Below are positions 34,786-46,026 of a stretch of 64,000 nt of DNA, piece after piece (positions within the stretch are counted from its first letter, which is position 1; each line of letters starts with the position of its first letter). Under the pieces are notes generated by a model. It did no database searches, was not told where the DNA came from, and saw only the letters and a list, made by a program, of their open reading frames with translations. This stretch comes from Multifurca ochricompacta. Its lineage: Eukaryota > Basidiomycota > Agaricomycetes > Russulales > Russulaceae. The DNA is taken from NCBI GenBank assembly GCA_022496185.1, contig WTXG01000002.1, positions 1,116,001 to 1,180,000 of the forward strand, written 5' to 3'. The translations under genes were made by a program, and so were the position numbers.

Positions 34786-34922
34786 GATTCCTTTTGTTTA
34801 GTTCACGGGACTTGCCATCACGATGCGATTGCGATCAATTCGCAAATTCGCAAATCGCATCATGCGATCCGCGCGCATATACGCGGCCTACGCCTACGAC
34901 CTACGCCTACGCCTTAGTAACC

Positions 34923-36608
34923 ATGTCGGACAATGACAATATATCTTTCATTCTTCAAAAAGTCGGGGTAGTTTCTTATGATCAAATTCCAATTCCAGAA
35001 AGTCGGATCTTTTCGTTCTCCAGTTGCAGAATGTCTCTCAATCTGTATAAACGCAGTTCATGATGATCAAGTCCTCATCCAAGTCAAGAAGACAGGTGGG
35101 TTACTTCCTGACCCGTCCTCCGACTACAGATGCATCGACAAGCTTCCTCTCCAGGGATCTGTGGATCGGACGTACAACGGTTTCGGCTTGAACTTTTGTC
35201 ATTGTGTTTATTTATCATTGCCCAAGGTGCATTATCTCCTACACGGCCGCATTGGCGATTTCATAGTCAAGTCTCCAATGGTGCGCCCAATGTTCCCGTT
35301 CGAGTTTCCCCTCTGATATCGCAAATGAGGTCCTTGGCCATGAATCATCTGGTGTAGTATCTAAAGGTAGCTTGACCTATACCTGTTTATGTTCACCAAG
35401 AGGGGATTGAGAAACCCCTTTCAAGTTGGCAGTCGTGTGCGCAGTGTCAAACCCGGTGATCGTGTGGCTATGGAGCCTGGCGTCTTCTGTCGTAGATGTG
35501 AAGCCTGCAGGACAGGCAGATATAATGTATGTGACGCGAAACAAGTTTACGCTCGTCCACAGACACCTTACCATTGAAAAAGCTCTGCCCCAATATGACT
35601 TTCGCAGCAACTCCACCTCACGACGGCACCCTAACTAGATACTACCGTCTGCCTGAAGACCTTGTATACATTCTTCCTGAGAACCTCTCATTGGAGGATG
35701 GCGCCATGGTGCGATAATCCTAGTCGCCTTTAAGTTGAGGCTTAATTTGGTTAGGTTAGATGGAACCTCTTTCAGTTGGTATTCACTCGGTCTTCACACA
35801 GGCAAAGCTGCAGCCGGCTCAATCCATCCTTGTCTTTGGTTGTGGTCCTGTGGGGCTTCTCTGCATGGCTGTGGCTAAGGCCATTGGTGCATCGAGGATC
35901 ATTGCCGTTGATATCGTGCAAAGTCGCCTGGATTTCGCCGAGGCATATGCGGCCACAGATGTATTCAAGCCTCCCTCACCTCATGACGGTGAATCGAGGA
36001 CAGAATTTTCTCAAAGATCTGCGAGTCTCCTAAAGGCCACTCTTGATGTGGAAGATCGGGGCAGCAAGGGTATTGACGTCGTGATAGACGCTAGTGGTGC
36101 CGAAGAGTCTATACAGACTGGTATCCTCGTCGCCAAGGTTGGCGGTACATTTGTACAGGTAGGTATCTTCTCTTTTGATTAAAATCCTCCTTACCCGATC
36201 ACAGGTCGGCATGGGCCACCCAGAAGTTGTCGTGCCCGTTACTGCCTTACTCACAAAGGAATTGGTCTTCAAGGGTTCTTTCCGCTATGGCGTACGTATC
36301 ATCCACATGCACTTCACGAACTAGCTCATACAAATGTAGCCCGGAGACTATCGTCTTGCTATTGCCTTGGCTGCCCAGAAGAAGGTGGATTTGCGGCCTC
36401 TTGTTACTCACCGGTACTCTATCAAAGCCCCATTCTAGAGTCATACTGAGACTTAATGTGATGTAGCTTCAGATTCGAGGACGCCAGGATTGCGTTCGAC
36501 GCGACAATGAAGGCAGGTCGGAGGATGGTAGAGATCTTATTAAGGCGATTATTTCTGGACCAGAGGTGTCAGTCGATGATGTTTGATAAAGAGGCCTCCT
36601 TACAGTAA
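34923..36608 (+). CDS. XYL2: Xylitol dehydrogenase (D-xylulose reductase), apparent 3' frameshift
   Basis: Zinc-dependent medium-chain dehydrogenase oxidising xylitol to D-xylulose with NAD+. Exons read ISFILQKVGVVSYDQIPIPE, HDDQVLIQVKKTGICGSDVH (catalytic Cys), HGRIGDFIVKSPMVLGHESS (His, Glu), then VKPGDRVAMEPGVFCRRCEA and CRTGRYNLCPNM, which gives the four-Cys structural zinc lobe. The nucleotide fold is ILVFGCGPVGLLCMAVAKAI, with Asp in IIAVDI consistent with NAD preference. Near 36518-36524 the frame breaks. The expected C-terminus (DGRDLIKAIISGPEVSVDDV, stop 36584-36586) is present in another frame, while the open frame runs on to TAA at 36606-36608. One missing base, or two extra, would explain it. 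Residues upstream look intact. Confidence 0.88.
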
Positions 36609-36855
36609 GGTAGGAGGTAGAAAAATATGTTAAGAGGAAATGGAACGTAGCGCTGCGTCTGATCCAAAACACGCTTCTTGCGTCCTGCACTGACACTGGC
36701 AATGCCGTTCCTCCCGCGAAACTGTTATTATCTTCGTGTTTCCTCTTCGTTGATCTTACCGCTTTATGTGGGCTCGCTTTTTCACAGCACTCGTCGAAAT
36801 CTAAGAGAACGTATGAACCTGACAGATTTATCTGGATAACCAGCATGTTGATTGG

Positions 36856-38142
36856 ATGTCCGATCGAGTACTTCACCAAGTCGTTGCTGATCTCAGGCCA
36901 AAGTGAAAGATATCGCCATCGCTCATCCTAAACCTTTGGCTGACATCTTAACAGAATAATCCAAAAATTGAGAGCCGAATCCGATGCACATATGGGTCCG
37001 GGGCTGACGCCGACAAACGTGAAGAAAGGCACCGTTGATGTCCACCGAGGAGGTATGCATTGGTTTCAAAGGGTTTCCATTTTATTTACCGTTATGCCGA
37101 CGCATCAAGACACTTACCAATTTGCTTATTTTCTGCGTGAAACTGAGCCCCACTCAGTCTTGATAAAGGCATGTCCCACGTACACACTCCCCATCATCTC
37201 ATCGTATACTCTCAGACGAGGAATTTTGTGCTTGACACACAGCCTTTGCTGCCAGCATCAAGCAGTACTTCCAGGGAGGAAACAGATCAGAGGAAAGGAA
37301 GCTCTGTCAAGCAGGGGAAACACAAGTCTTCTTTTGTGCGGACCAATAAACCCCAAACCCGCGAGGACAAGGTAACGCCGAAGAACTATGAAGGCGAAGA
37401 TAGCAGAAACTCTTTCCCTCGTGGTTCAGAGCATGTTGACAGTCGTGGCTCACAAGCAGATGGAGACGAAAATTTCGATATAGGAGAAGACTTGGACACT
37501 GGCAACGGCACTACAAATGAAGCACATTGGACCACTGGGATAACCACAGATACTAATGTGAAAGTGGAAGAGGGCGGTCAGGTCCTTCCTTCAACAAAGA
37601 ACTTCGTTACCGATTCATTTCGTGTTCAAGATGCAGGGACTCTCATCGAGATAGGAGATGACGATGAACCAAAACCCAAGCTTACTCTCGAGCTGCAATA
37701 TCGTGCATTCACAAATTTTAAACGTTGTCTCTGCGTTGTCGTCGAGCCGTGGCCACCACAGCGTCTCGATACTCGTGCTCCATTGCATACACCTTCTGCA
37801 GTAACCAGGACGACGTCGGGTGTTGCACCTGCAAACCTTGAGTCCCGCACAAGCCTCGTTCAGCGTGCTAAAACGCCATTGTTCTTACCGTCGGATGTTG
37901 ATGACGAGCCCGCTCTGAGTTTATCACGGCTTGAAACTTTACCATCAGCACCACTGTTTGACGAACCTCGAACCGGTCGTGACGCAGACCATGTGGTAGA
38001 ATTGGATGATAGTGATGCGTTAATGCAATTTAGTCAGATATTAGGTGCTACAGGGAGAGTAAGTGGGGCAGATGTGGAGGAGGATGACGAATTCGATGGA
38101 GCAGCACTTTTTGCTGATGCGGATGAAACTAAGGAACTGTAA
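36856..38142 (+). CDS. Uncharacterised protein with conserved N-terminus and acidic C-terminus
   Basis: I do not recognise the family. Start at 36856: MSDRVLHQVVADLRPK, then IIQKLRAESDAHMGPGLTPT and VKKGTVDVHRG, then DTYQFAYFLRETEPHSVLIK. These short exons look ordered. A long last exon is mostly disordered, with a central ordered-looking piece (LTLELQYRAFTNFKRCLCVV, VEPWPPQRL) and an acidic C-terminus ending at 38142. The junction after SVLIK fits an intron 37169-37214 with a GC donor (AAG|GCATGT), giving SVLIKTRNFVLDTQ. A longer GT-AG intron ending ..gctgccag also keeps frame but drops TRNFVLDTQPLLPA. The layout (small N-terminal domain, disordered middle, acidic tail) would suit a chromatin or checkpoint adaptor, but that is a guess. 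Confidence 0.6.
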
Positions 38143-38218
38143 AGAAATGCTAATTTAATTTTCTTTTGTTGCAAAAGTGTCTTGGTGCAAAAGTATTGGT
38201 GAGAAAGGGCGACTCTCC

Positions 38219-40779
38219 TCAAGCACGTCCTATCTCCCTCAAGATCTCCAACTCTCGCACAGAACTGACCTTTCGAAACCCTGCTGAGAACATTTCGAAC
38301 TGACCGTGGCCTCCTGACAGCGCGCGTAAACGTGTGGAGTAATTCAGCATCTGACTCAATGGAGCAACCGCGCAGAGTGGGTGTTTGAGTGGGATGGAAT
38401 GGTCCTTTCCACATGCTGAAAACATGGCCGATGGAGAGAGCCATTTCGGCGGAATATAGACACCTTCCTGGCTATATGGGGTAGGGGACTCGTCGTCCAG
38501 CAGTGGGTTCGATTCAGCAAAATCAATGATTTCTCCTCCGTGTTCAACGAGGTCTTTCATGACTTTCCCAAGAATATCAGAACTAACAGACACCCGGACC
38601 TGGATAAATGGCTCCATTATTGAGCCTCTGCCTCGCTTTTTGACATGATCTCGGAGGATGACGGCACTAGCACCCCCTAAGACAGAAGGAGGTGAATCGG
38701 GCGGGTGATTGAAGGCCGTAACCTGGATACAAGTTCGTGATAATGGGAAGGAAGTGTGAGGCGAACTGGAAAGCGTGCTGGCAATTCCGCGAGAAATGTG
38801 GGTCCAAGGATCGTGTTCGTCATGAAACGTATCAGGATGGCGCAGTGGATGACCGTCATCTCGCAAGACAGTGTTGCCATCCCAAGAAGCGTCACCAGTT
38901 TCTTTGTCGTGTAACGGTCGCAGAGAAAATGAAATGGATACCGTCACATTCTTCCCCCTATGCTTGTAGCCCAATTAGCTTCAGGGAGGCGAGATGCGTC
39001 AAGCCCAATGCTCTCCCGGTAAGTGACACGCCTCTGTCCGAATTCGCATTTCGCCCCCCATTCGTCATTGAGCCGTCTTTCTACAATTTCGAGGTGGAGT
39101 GCGCCGAGGCCGTGCACTAGCAGCTGCCCTTCGTGAGTTTCCAACCGCACAGAGGGATCAGTGCGTATCAAGGCATTCAAAGCGCCTTCGACAGGTTCGA
39201 GGTCTACATGAGATTGTGGGATGACGGAGGCGGATATTGTTGTTGGTGGAGGAGTGATACCAGTGAACGGAGATGAGTCCTTAGATCGGGTGTGGGTTGA
39301 GGTCAAGGTATCGCCTGTGCGGGTGTGTTTGAGCCCCAGTATTACTCCCACAGATCCAAATGGCAATTCTTCCACTTCTTCAGCCTCTGAGGCATATAAA
39401 AGTAGCAATCTGGATACCCTTTCCTTGACGCCTCTGGAGCTATTGAAGAGGACACTTTGGCGAGATAGAGTACCTAACAAGAAATGGTAAATCTTCCATC
39501 GCGAAATGGATGACGTCGCATGGACAAACCTGAGTAAACCCTTACAAAAGTCATCCATCCGCGTCTTTTATCCCAAGAGACTTTCCATGCTAAAAGTTGG
39601 ACTAGGGTTTGAGAAGCACCCACTTCGTGCGACACATCCACTGGAGATGCGAGCAATTCCCCAGCGTAGTCCATTATAATCTCAGTCCCAATATGTTTGA
39701 CTGCTGAGCCACAGAGCACAGGCAGAACTTCAGACTTCAGGGTCGCTGACCTGAGAAGAGGCAAAATGGTCGAGGGAGGGACACTTAGATATGCCGAAGG
39801 ATGTGTGGGTAAGTCAAGTAAGTATTCCATGAAATCATTCGAGAACATGGCTAAGCCCTCCAGAAGCATCGTGCGGGCAGGAACGAGATGGGAGATGAGC
39901 GGATGAGCGAAGGCAAAAGCTCGAATTTGACGATCTCCTCTACACTAGTGGGTAGTGGGTGCCTTGACGAAGAACCATCTGGTGACCATCGCCAAAGCTC
40001 CCATTTGACTAAATCAATGATTCCTTGAATACCAGGCTCGCCTCTTGAATAATCTTGAGGGTCAAATGAAGCTATAGGGAGTGTAAGGGCCATCGGCATT
40101 GGATGGATCCGGTGTGCCAGCGTGGAGAGTATCGAAGAATGGAACGAGGCACCCGCTCGGTCGAGCTTGTTGAGGAAGAGAATTCGGCTAAGGACGCCAT
40201 ATCTTGGACGCGTAAGAGTTGGAGCTTTTGAAGGGTGCAAAAAGGTAGCCTAACTGCTTACCTGTCCAACTGCTGCCAGACGCCTTTAGTTTGTGCCTCC
40301 ACCCCTTCCACTGAATCTATCAACACCACTGCACCGTCGACAACGCGGCTCGCGCTTTCAACCTCCATGCCAAAGTCGGCATGCCCGGGGGTGTCAACGA
40401 GATTAAACGTCCAACCCTTCCATTTGACCGGAATGCTTGCAGATTGTATCGTTATTCCTCGTTCGCGCTCCGCAGGGAGAAAGTCGGTAGTTGTGCTTCC
40501 ACTGTCGACAGATCCGGCAGCGGATATGAATGAGGACTCGAGAAGGATAGACTCTGTTAGAGTCGTTTTTCCGGAGTCTTAATACGATAAATGAGTGACA
40601 TTAGATAAAGAAACACGGGACAGCAGACCGATATGTGCACAAATAGCCAAGTTACGCAACTTGGATGGGTGAACATGATTATGCGAGACGAATCTAGCAG
40701 GAGCGGCAGAGATTCGTAGGGTACTGAATGTCACATAGCGGGCCACTGGCCATGATGTTCGCCACTTGCATGAGTGCAT
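38219..40779 (-). CDS. MEF2: Mitochondrial elongation factor G2 (ribosome-releasing GTPase)
   Basis: Translational GTPase that with the recycling factor splits mitochondrial ribosomes. The N-terminus from 40779 ([18 protein letters not shown]) is Arg-rich, as expected for a presequence; a longer frame starts at 40851. G1 is [18 protein letters not shown], the switch region [19 protein letters not shown]3 [21 protein letters not shown]4 [11 protein letters not shown], and G5 lies in [13 protein letters not shown]. Then domain II ([19 protein letters not shown]), domain III/IV ([28 protein letters not shown]) and the C-terminal [18 protein letters not shown]. Ends at 38219. Wording of domain II-IV fits EF-G2/MEF2 better than EF-G1. 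Head-to-head with STE14. Confidence 0.9.
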
Positions 40780-40943
40780 CCAATGGTCAAGGTTTAAAGG
40801 CGGCAGTGGCCAGGTCCAGGAGGAGGGAACATGGCTCACTTGTCTTGTCAAATCACAACTAACTTCATTGTGTTATTGTGTTATTGTTATATTACATATT
40901 ACATCTGTTGTGTAATGCCCCGTCACCTCATCTTTCATCCTAC

Positions 40944-41986
40944 ATGGCCGCACCCAACGTAGGTACGCCAGCATACTCGGACCCCTTTGAGCAACGTCTA
41001 CGCGAAAGGGAACTTTTGAGGAGTAGACCACTCGAGACCCTACCCGAGTTAGATGTCGCGCAACCCCACGGGAACATACCGAACACACCGCTAGCAATTT
41101 CAACGATATCATTTCTCTTGGGTTCAACTTTCGCGCTTGGACTCCTGGCATTCTTCGAGGGGGGTAGTAGTTTTGGCAGTTTCTGGTTTTCCACATATCA
41201 GCTTGGCTTTTTCCTGGCATCGTGGTCTGCTTTCCATTGGGGAGAATTTGCTGTTACCGCTGGCTGGAATCGACAGAAAGTCAGCATCGATTGTATGTAC
41301 TTTCCGTTCTGGGTCTCCTACAGAAGAGCCAAGTCCATCTAGCATTTCTCCTCAACAATGGTCGGATGTATCATATGGCCAATAGCCTTGCGTTAACGGA
41401 GTATCTCCTGATTTTGTACTTCCGACCTTCACTCAAGTCATTTCCGTACGTATCCTTCCTCGGTGAGTTGTACTACGAATTGTTTTGAACGACTGTCCAT
41501 GTTATGAATGTTGGTTCATCGCAGGTGTCATTATGGTCATTCTAGGACAATTCCTACGATCTGCGGCTATGATCAAGGCAGCCTCCAACTTCTCCCATGC
41601 AGTAGCTTTTCGAAAAATTAACGGCCATCAGCTTGTGATAGATGGTGTTTACGCGTTCGTAGTAGTGTGTACGCGTACGCATTCAGCTACGTTACTAACA
41701 ACATCACCATAGATGGTCTAGACACCCTTCCTACGCCGGTTTCTTTTATTGGGCATTGGGAACACAGCTTGTTCTTCAAAACCCCTTGTCCTTTTCCATT
41801 TATTTAGCACTACTAATGCGATTCTTTTCTTCGCGAATAAAGGGTGAGTACTGCCACCTTTTTCTTGCATACTACAATTCACTCAGGGCCATCACAGCGG
41901 AAGAGCGCGCTTTAATCAGTTTCTTTGGTGATGATTACGCCTCGTACCGAAAGCGTGTAGGAACCAAGATACCTTTCATACCATGA
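40944..41986 (+). CDS. STE14: Isoprenylcysteine carboxyl methyltransferase
   Basis: ER membrane enzyme that methylates the C-terminal prenyl-cysteine of CaaX proteins such as Ras and mating pheromones. Hydrophobic segments: STISFLLGSTFALGLLAFFE, FWFSTYQLGFFLASWSAFHW, LTEYLLILYF, FLGVIMVILGQFLRSAAMIK. Family motifs follow: ASNFSHAVAFRK, then VIDGVYAWSRHPSYAGFFYW (the RHPxYxG motif, rebuilt across an intron), ALGTQLVLQNPLS and AEERALISFFGDDYASYRKR. Ends at 41986. Five GT-AG introns; all frames join. Confidence 0.95.
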
Positions 41987-42094
41987 CACGTCCCTATCAC
42001 ACTGAACATGCTGTCATAAAAAAAAACAATACACGACAATTGGCATGCAAGCTTCGATGTAGACAGCGCGATATTCGAGTCTCAGTGAGGTCAA

Positions 42095-42834
42095 TTAGTC
42101 ATTAATGACTGTGGTCTTCTCAGAGACGTATATCCCGTCCAAGAACTTGCGAATATCCTTGTTTCGTACTCTGCAAATGCCTTGGATGGATGCCGCTGAA
42201 ACAGCATTCGAGGTTGAACGTCGCTAGAGTGAATAATTCACCAACACACCTGATTGTGAGACGTTCTCGATATCAGCACCCTCGAGGATTAACTCGTCCT
42301 TCTGTGCCTTGCTTTCGGATACTATCACACCATCCAACATATCAACATGTCGTACTGTCTGCACCAACGCTAAGCTATGAGTCTCACTGCACAATGAGAG
42401 AGACGAAACAATACGCCATGCCTTTTCACCCAGGAAGTTCCTTATTTCAAGTCTACGACCATCTTCCTGGATAATGCAGTTGATTGGAAAGTGGGCGTAC
42501 ACCGCACGCATTTTATATAGGAAGCCCTGCTCGGAGCGATGAGCAATAAGAGTGGGATATGCAGCAATTGTCTTACCTTTGTTACGCCTGTTACCATGTT
42601 GGCTATGAGTGATTTTATTGTCCGAAGGCAAGCGACGTGTTTCCGGTTGCCTTGCCATACAACAAGAGTGATTTTATTGGCCTTGCCCTTGATCAAACGT
42701 ATGTCCATGTTCACATGGCGAACATTCTTCGTCAGAGTTCCTCGGGGCCCAGTGACTACTATAACTCGCGACTTGACAGAAATTGTCACACCACCAGGAA
42801 TATCGAATTCTTCGGTTTTGAGGATGTCGCGCAT
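42095..42834 (-). CDS. RPL9: 60S ribosomal protein uL6 (L9)
   Basis: Large-subunit ribosomal protein. Exon 1 from 42834: [20 protein letters not shown], then [39 protein letters not shown] and [14 protein letters not shown]. Exon 2: [20 protein letters not shown] then [10 protein letters not shown]. Exon 3: [20 protein letters not shown] and [14 protein letters not shown]; exon 4: [20 protein letters not shown], ending TAA at 42095-42097. The junction EK/TVRHV fits the family without inserted residues only if the intron (42359-42421) begins with GC (AAAAG|GCATGG). A GT donor 12 nt further on would insert AWRI into a very conserved loop. Confidence 0.94.
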
Positions 42835-43344
42835 CTGCAGAATGAGTCAATCTTAGCTTAGGAATGATAGCCATGGCATCTTGTTTGTGAATAGCGCATC
42901 CATCGGTTTGCAATCACAATAGCCCCACAATCTTTAGCTACTTCCACAAGAAGAGGGCGGTACGGACGATTGGGGGCAATAAGATAACACTCACTATGAG
43001 ATAACAGGTGTTGAGGTTGTCCGCGATGGCGACGACAAGGCTTTCTTGGTGCTCGTGACCTCCCTGTGGCTGTGGCGCAAATTGGGTTCTCTCGTCGGAG
43101 GTTCAACTGTGTTCGATTTTGCATCTTCGGAGCTTCGGAACCTGTGACTCTATTACTCGTTTCTTTCCAACCACCACCATCATCGCACGACGTGTCGTGA
43201 GCTGTGGATTGCTACCAGACAGAACAGCTCAATTTTGCGCGGCGTATTCGTAAATCTTTTACGGCATTCCCTACAGTTCTCTTTGCATTCTGCCTGTAAG
43301 GTGATCAACCCAAGTGTCCGTGGAACGTTGAGTTATTTCGCAAG
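42835..43344. other. Divergent intergenic region uL6 / PCF11
   Basis: About 510 bp. An 88-codon minus-strand frame (42858-43124) rich in Arg and Pro has no recognisable content and lies where the uL6 leader should be. I see no other structure. Confidence 0.45.
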
Positions 43345-45812
43345 ATGTCAATGTATCCGCAGCAGCAACAGGCATTTAGTCAGGCACCATTTCCACATGC
43401 CTACCCTCCCCATCAATCTTCATATGCATTACCTTCATCACCCGTTTACCCTATTGACCCTGTGTCATTTCGTTGCGATTATACTGCTAGGCTAGCAGGA
43501 CTGACAGACAACTCACGCTTGATAATCCAAGGATTATCGATGTATGCACATGACTTCTCTAGATGGGGAGATGTCGTTACTCAATGCATTGAGGCTCACA
43601 TACGAAGGGTGAGTGATCTGCCGTCATCTACTGTTCTATTCCCGTCAGGAGTACATCTATTTGAATGATTGGTTAGAGGATGGGGTTGCCATCTCACCGA
43701 AAATTGTTTTGTTGTTTGTGCTCTTGTATTTGTATCTGTAGTTGCACTACATTACACATGATAGGCGTGCAGAAAAACAACAATATGTTAGTTTTTGTCG
43801 CTGTTCGCCGCTGTGTGCGACGAGTGGGCGACCATTGCTGGTCTCATTGATGGTTGTTTGTTGTCGCCGGTTGCTGACTCATCTCGCATATCTCCTTTTT
43901 AGGTCCCCCCAGAGATAAAGCTGCCTGCGTTCTATCTTGTTGACGCACTTTCGAAAAATGTCTTTGACCCTTACGCTGGTCTTTTTGCATCTATCGTGGC
44001 GCCGCTTTTTCTCGAAACTTATCAGCAGGTTGACCAGCAAACCCGTGGCAAGATGGAGGAGATGCTTCTGACGTGGAGAACTGGTGCCCCCAACGGACGA
44101 GAACTTTTTGGGGTTGGGCCTCAGGTTGCAATAGAGCGCGGAATATGGCCATCAAACTCAGGACAGGGTGTAAGTGCTTTGTTCTCCGTTGCTGGCGTTT
44201 AATAATATAATTTTATGCACCTTAGTCATCTCATTCTACCAATGCGTTCGTTTCAAAATCCCAAGTCCTTAGTGAGCTGGAGTTCGCTCTCCGCCAGAAA
44301 GAACGGAACCTCCAAAGTAATCCGTTCGACACTGTTGCGCAGAATCATATTAGCATCTTGTCGCAGGTATGTCCCAACATAACCTCTTGTTGTTCTTTCC
44401 CTCACAACATAGCAGCTACGCAAGCTCGTTGAGGCTGGCGTTTCTCAAGATGAGCTTGCCCAGATCCTTGCTCAACTACGTGCGCTTGTTAGACCAACCC
44501 CCGCTCCCCCGCCTGCCTTCGCTCCTACCAAATACCCCTCCGCTTTGCCGTACCCGCCGTCGTTTACATACCATCAGACTGTTGTACCAACTAGTGCCTC
44601 ACTAGTTCATCCTCAATATTCACAGGCCCATGCTCCGACCTATGCAAATTCAGCGCAGCAATTCCAGGCGTCAGAAACACCTCGGCTCGCCGTATCGAAC
44701 CCCGTTGTTGCAAGTACAGCCCCGCCTGCTATTACCAATATCTCTGGTCTGTTTGAAGCCCTTGTTAAAGCTGGGGTGGTATCTGCTACTTCTACACCTA
44801 CTGGGGCTGGTGCCACTGCCCAAGTACAAGACGAGAATCGTACTCTTCCCCCTAGTGAATCCAGTGTTGAGGATGCCCGTGCTTATAGGACGGCTATCTT
44901 AGCCGAGGATGTAAAGTTTTCAAGCGCTGAGATCAGCAGGTATAGTGCCTTCCCTGTTTGCCTACAACTGCTCTTACGCCGTCTGTAGACATCGCCCGAA
45001 CATTGTGCATTACCTTTATGATCGTATGGCCGTCCAGTGTAAGCAGTGTGGCCTCCGATTTTCCGAAACGACACAAGGCAAGAAGACTATGCAAGAACAC
45101 CTTGACATGCATTTCCGGCAGAATCGTAAGGCATCGCAGAGTGTGGGACGTGGTCATAGTCGTAGTTGGTTCCTTGGTGTTGAAGTGAGTAGTGCAATAC
45201 AATACTGCACGGATGTTGGGTTTGATCATAACTTTTGCAGGACTGGATCCATGATTTGCCTTACAGTAGCGATGATAAAGACGCGGGTCTTTCATCGCGT
45301 TTATCAAATGCCAAGACCATTGCAACTGCAGAGAGTGCCAAGCGTGATGCTGAACTTCGCGCACGGTTTGTTGTTGTTCCACCTGGCGATGAGGCGAAGC
45401 ATATCACCTGTCCGATTTGTAAAGAGGTATTTAAGTCTGAGTTTAATGAGGATGATGAGGAGTGGATATGGAAGAATGCACTCAAAATAGATGATAAGGT
45501 GCGTTTATCGTATGCACGATTTCAATACGGTCATTAATTTGGTTATGGTAGATATATCACGCAACGTGTCATGCGGAGGCTTTGGTTAACAGTGGTTCGC
45601 TCACGGCACGGCTGCGTCAGGGGTTTGCAGGCAGTCGCTCTGGGACGCCTGACGCTCCATCGTCACGCGCTACGCCCCCGCGATCAGGAAAGGCTGAGTC
45701 GCCCTCTCCCAACTCGAAGCTTGGTATCAAGCGTAAGGTTGAAGTTGATAATTCTGATGGCCAGTATGATGGCTCCCCTCCGTTGAAGAAAGTGATATTG
45801 GCCTCTGCGTGA
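43345..45812 (+). CDS. PCF11: Pcf11, mRNA cleavage and polyadenylation factor
   Basis: Binds the RNA polymerase II CTD and links transcription termination to 3'-end cleavage. The CTD-interaction domain is split over two exons: SFRCDYTARLAGLTDNSRLI and FSRWGDVVTQCIEAHIRR, then VPPEIKLPAFYLVDALSKNV and LFASIVAPLFLETYQQVDQQ. A Pro/Gln/Ala-rich linker follows. Near the C-terminus lie two zinc-binding modules flanking the Clp1-binding region: VQCKQCGLRFSETTQGK with EHLDMHFRQN, then HITCPICKEVFKSEFNEDDE with IYHATCHAEAL. It ends LKKVILASA at 45812. The first intron (43609-43902, 294 nt) is several times longer than any other I see in the window. Confidence 0.9.
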
Positions 45813-46026
45813 TTCTCTTGCATCAGTTTGATTTGCACATTCGTTCTTATTCATCAGCATTATCTGGGCATATGTATACTGCACGCAATACCATTGAATC
45901 ATCTATCACTGTCATCTAAGTGTGAAAATTCATTAATCATCACCTCCGCCTTGACCGAATTTTTGTTTTTGAGAGGAAAATCATCCTGACATATAAGGAA
46001 AGATTTGTAGGCCTCTTCGCACTGGC

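Noticed and set aside
36525..36545. A 17-nt mini-intron restoring the xylitol dehydrogenase frame
   Set aside because: Far below the splicing minimum of fungi and it would remove the conserved DGRDLIK segment; an indel is simpler.
36469..36879. Minus-strand open frame of 136 codons opposite the xylitol dehydrogenase end
   Set aside because: It overlaps conserved coding sequence and the start of the next gene, has no recognisable motif and no intron support.
42858..43124. Arg/Pro-rich minus-strand frame upstream of uL6
   Set aside because: Composition is random-like and it sits where the uL6 leader or a 5'-UTR intron must be.
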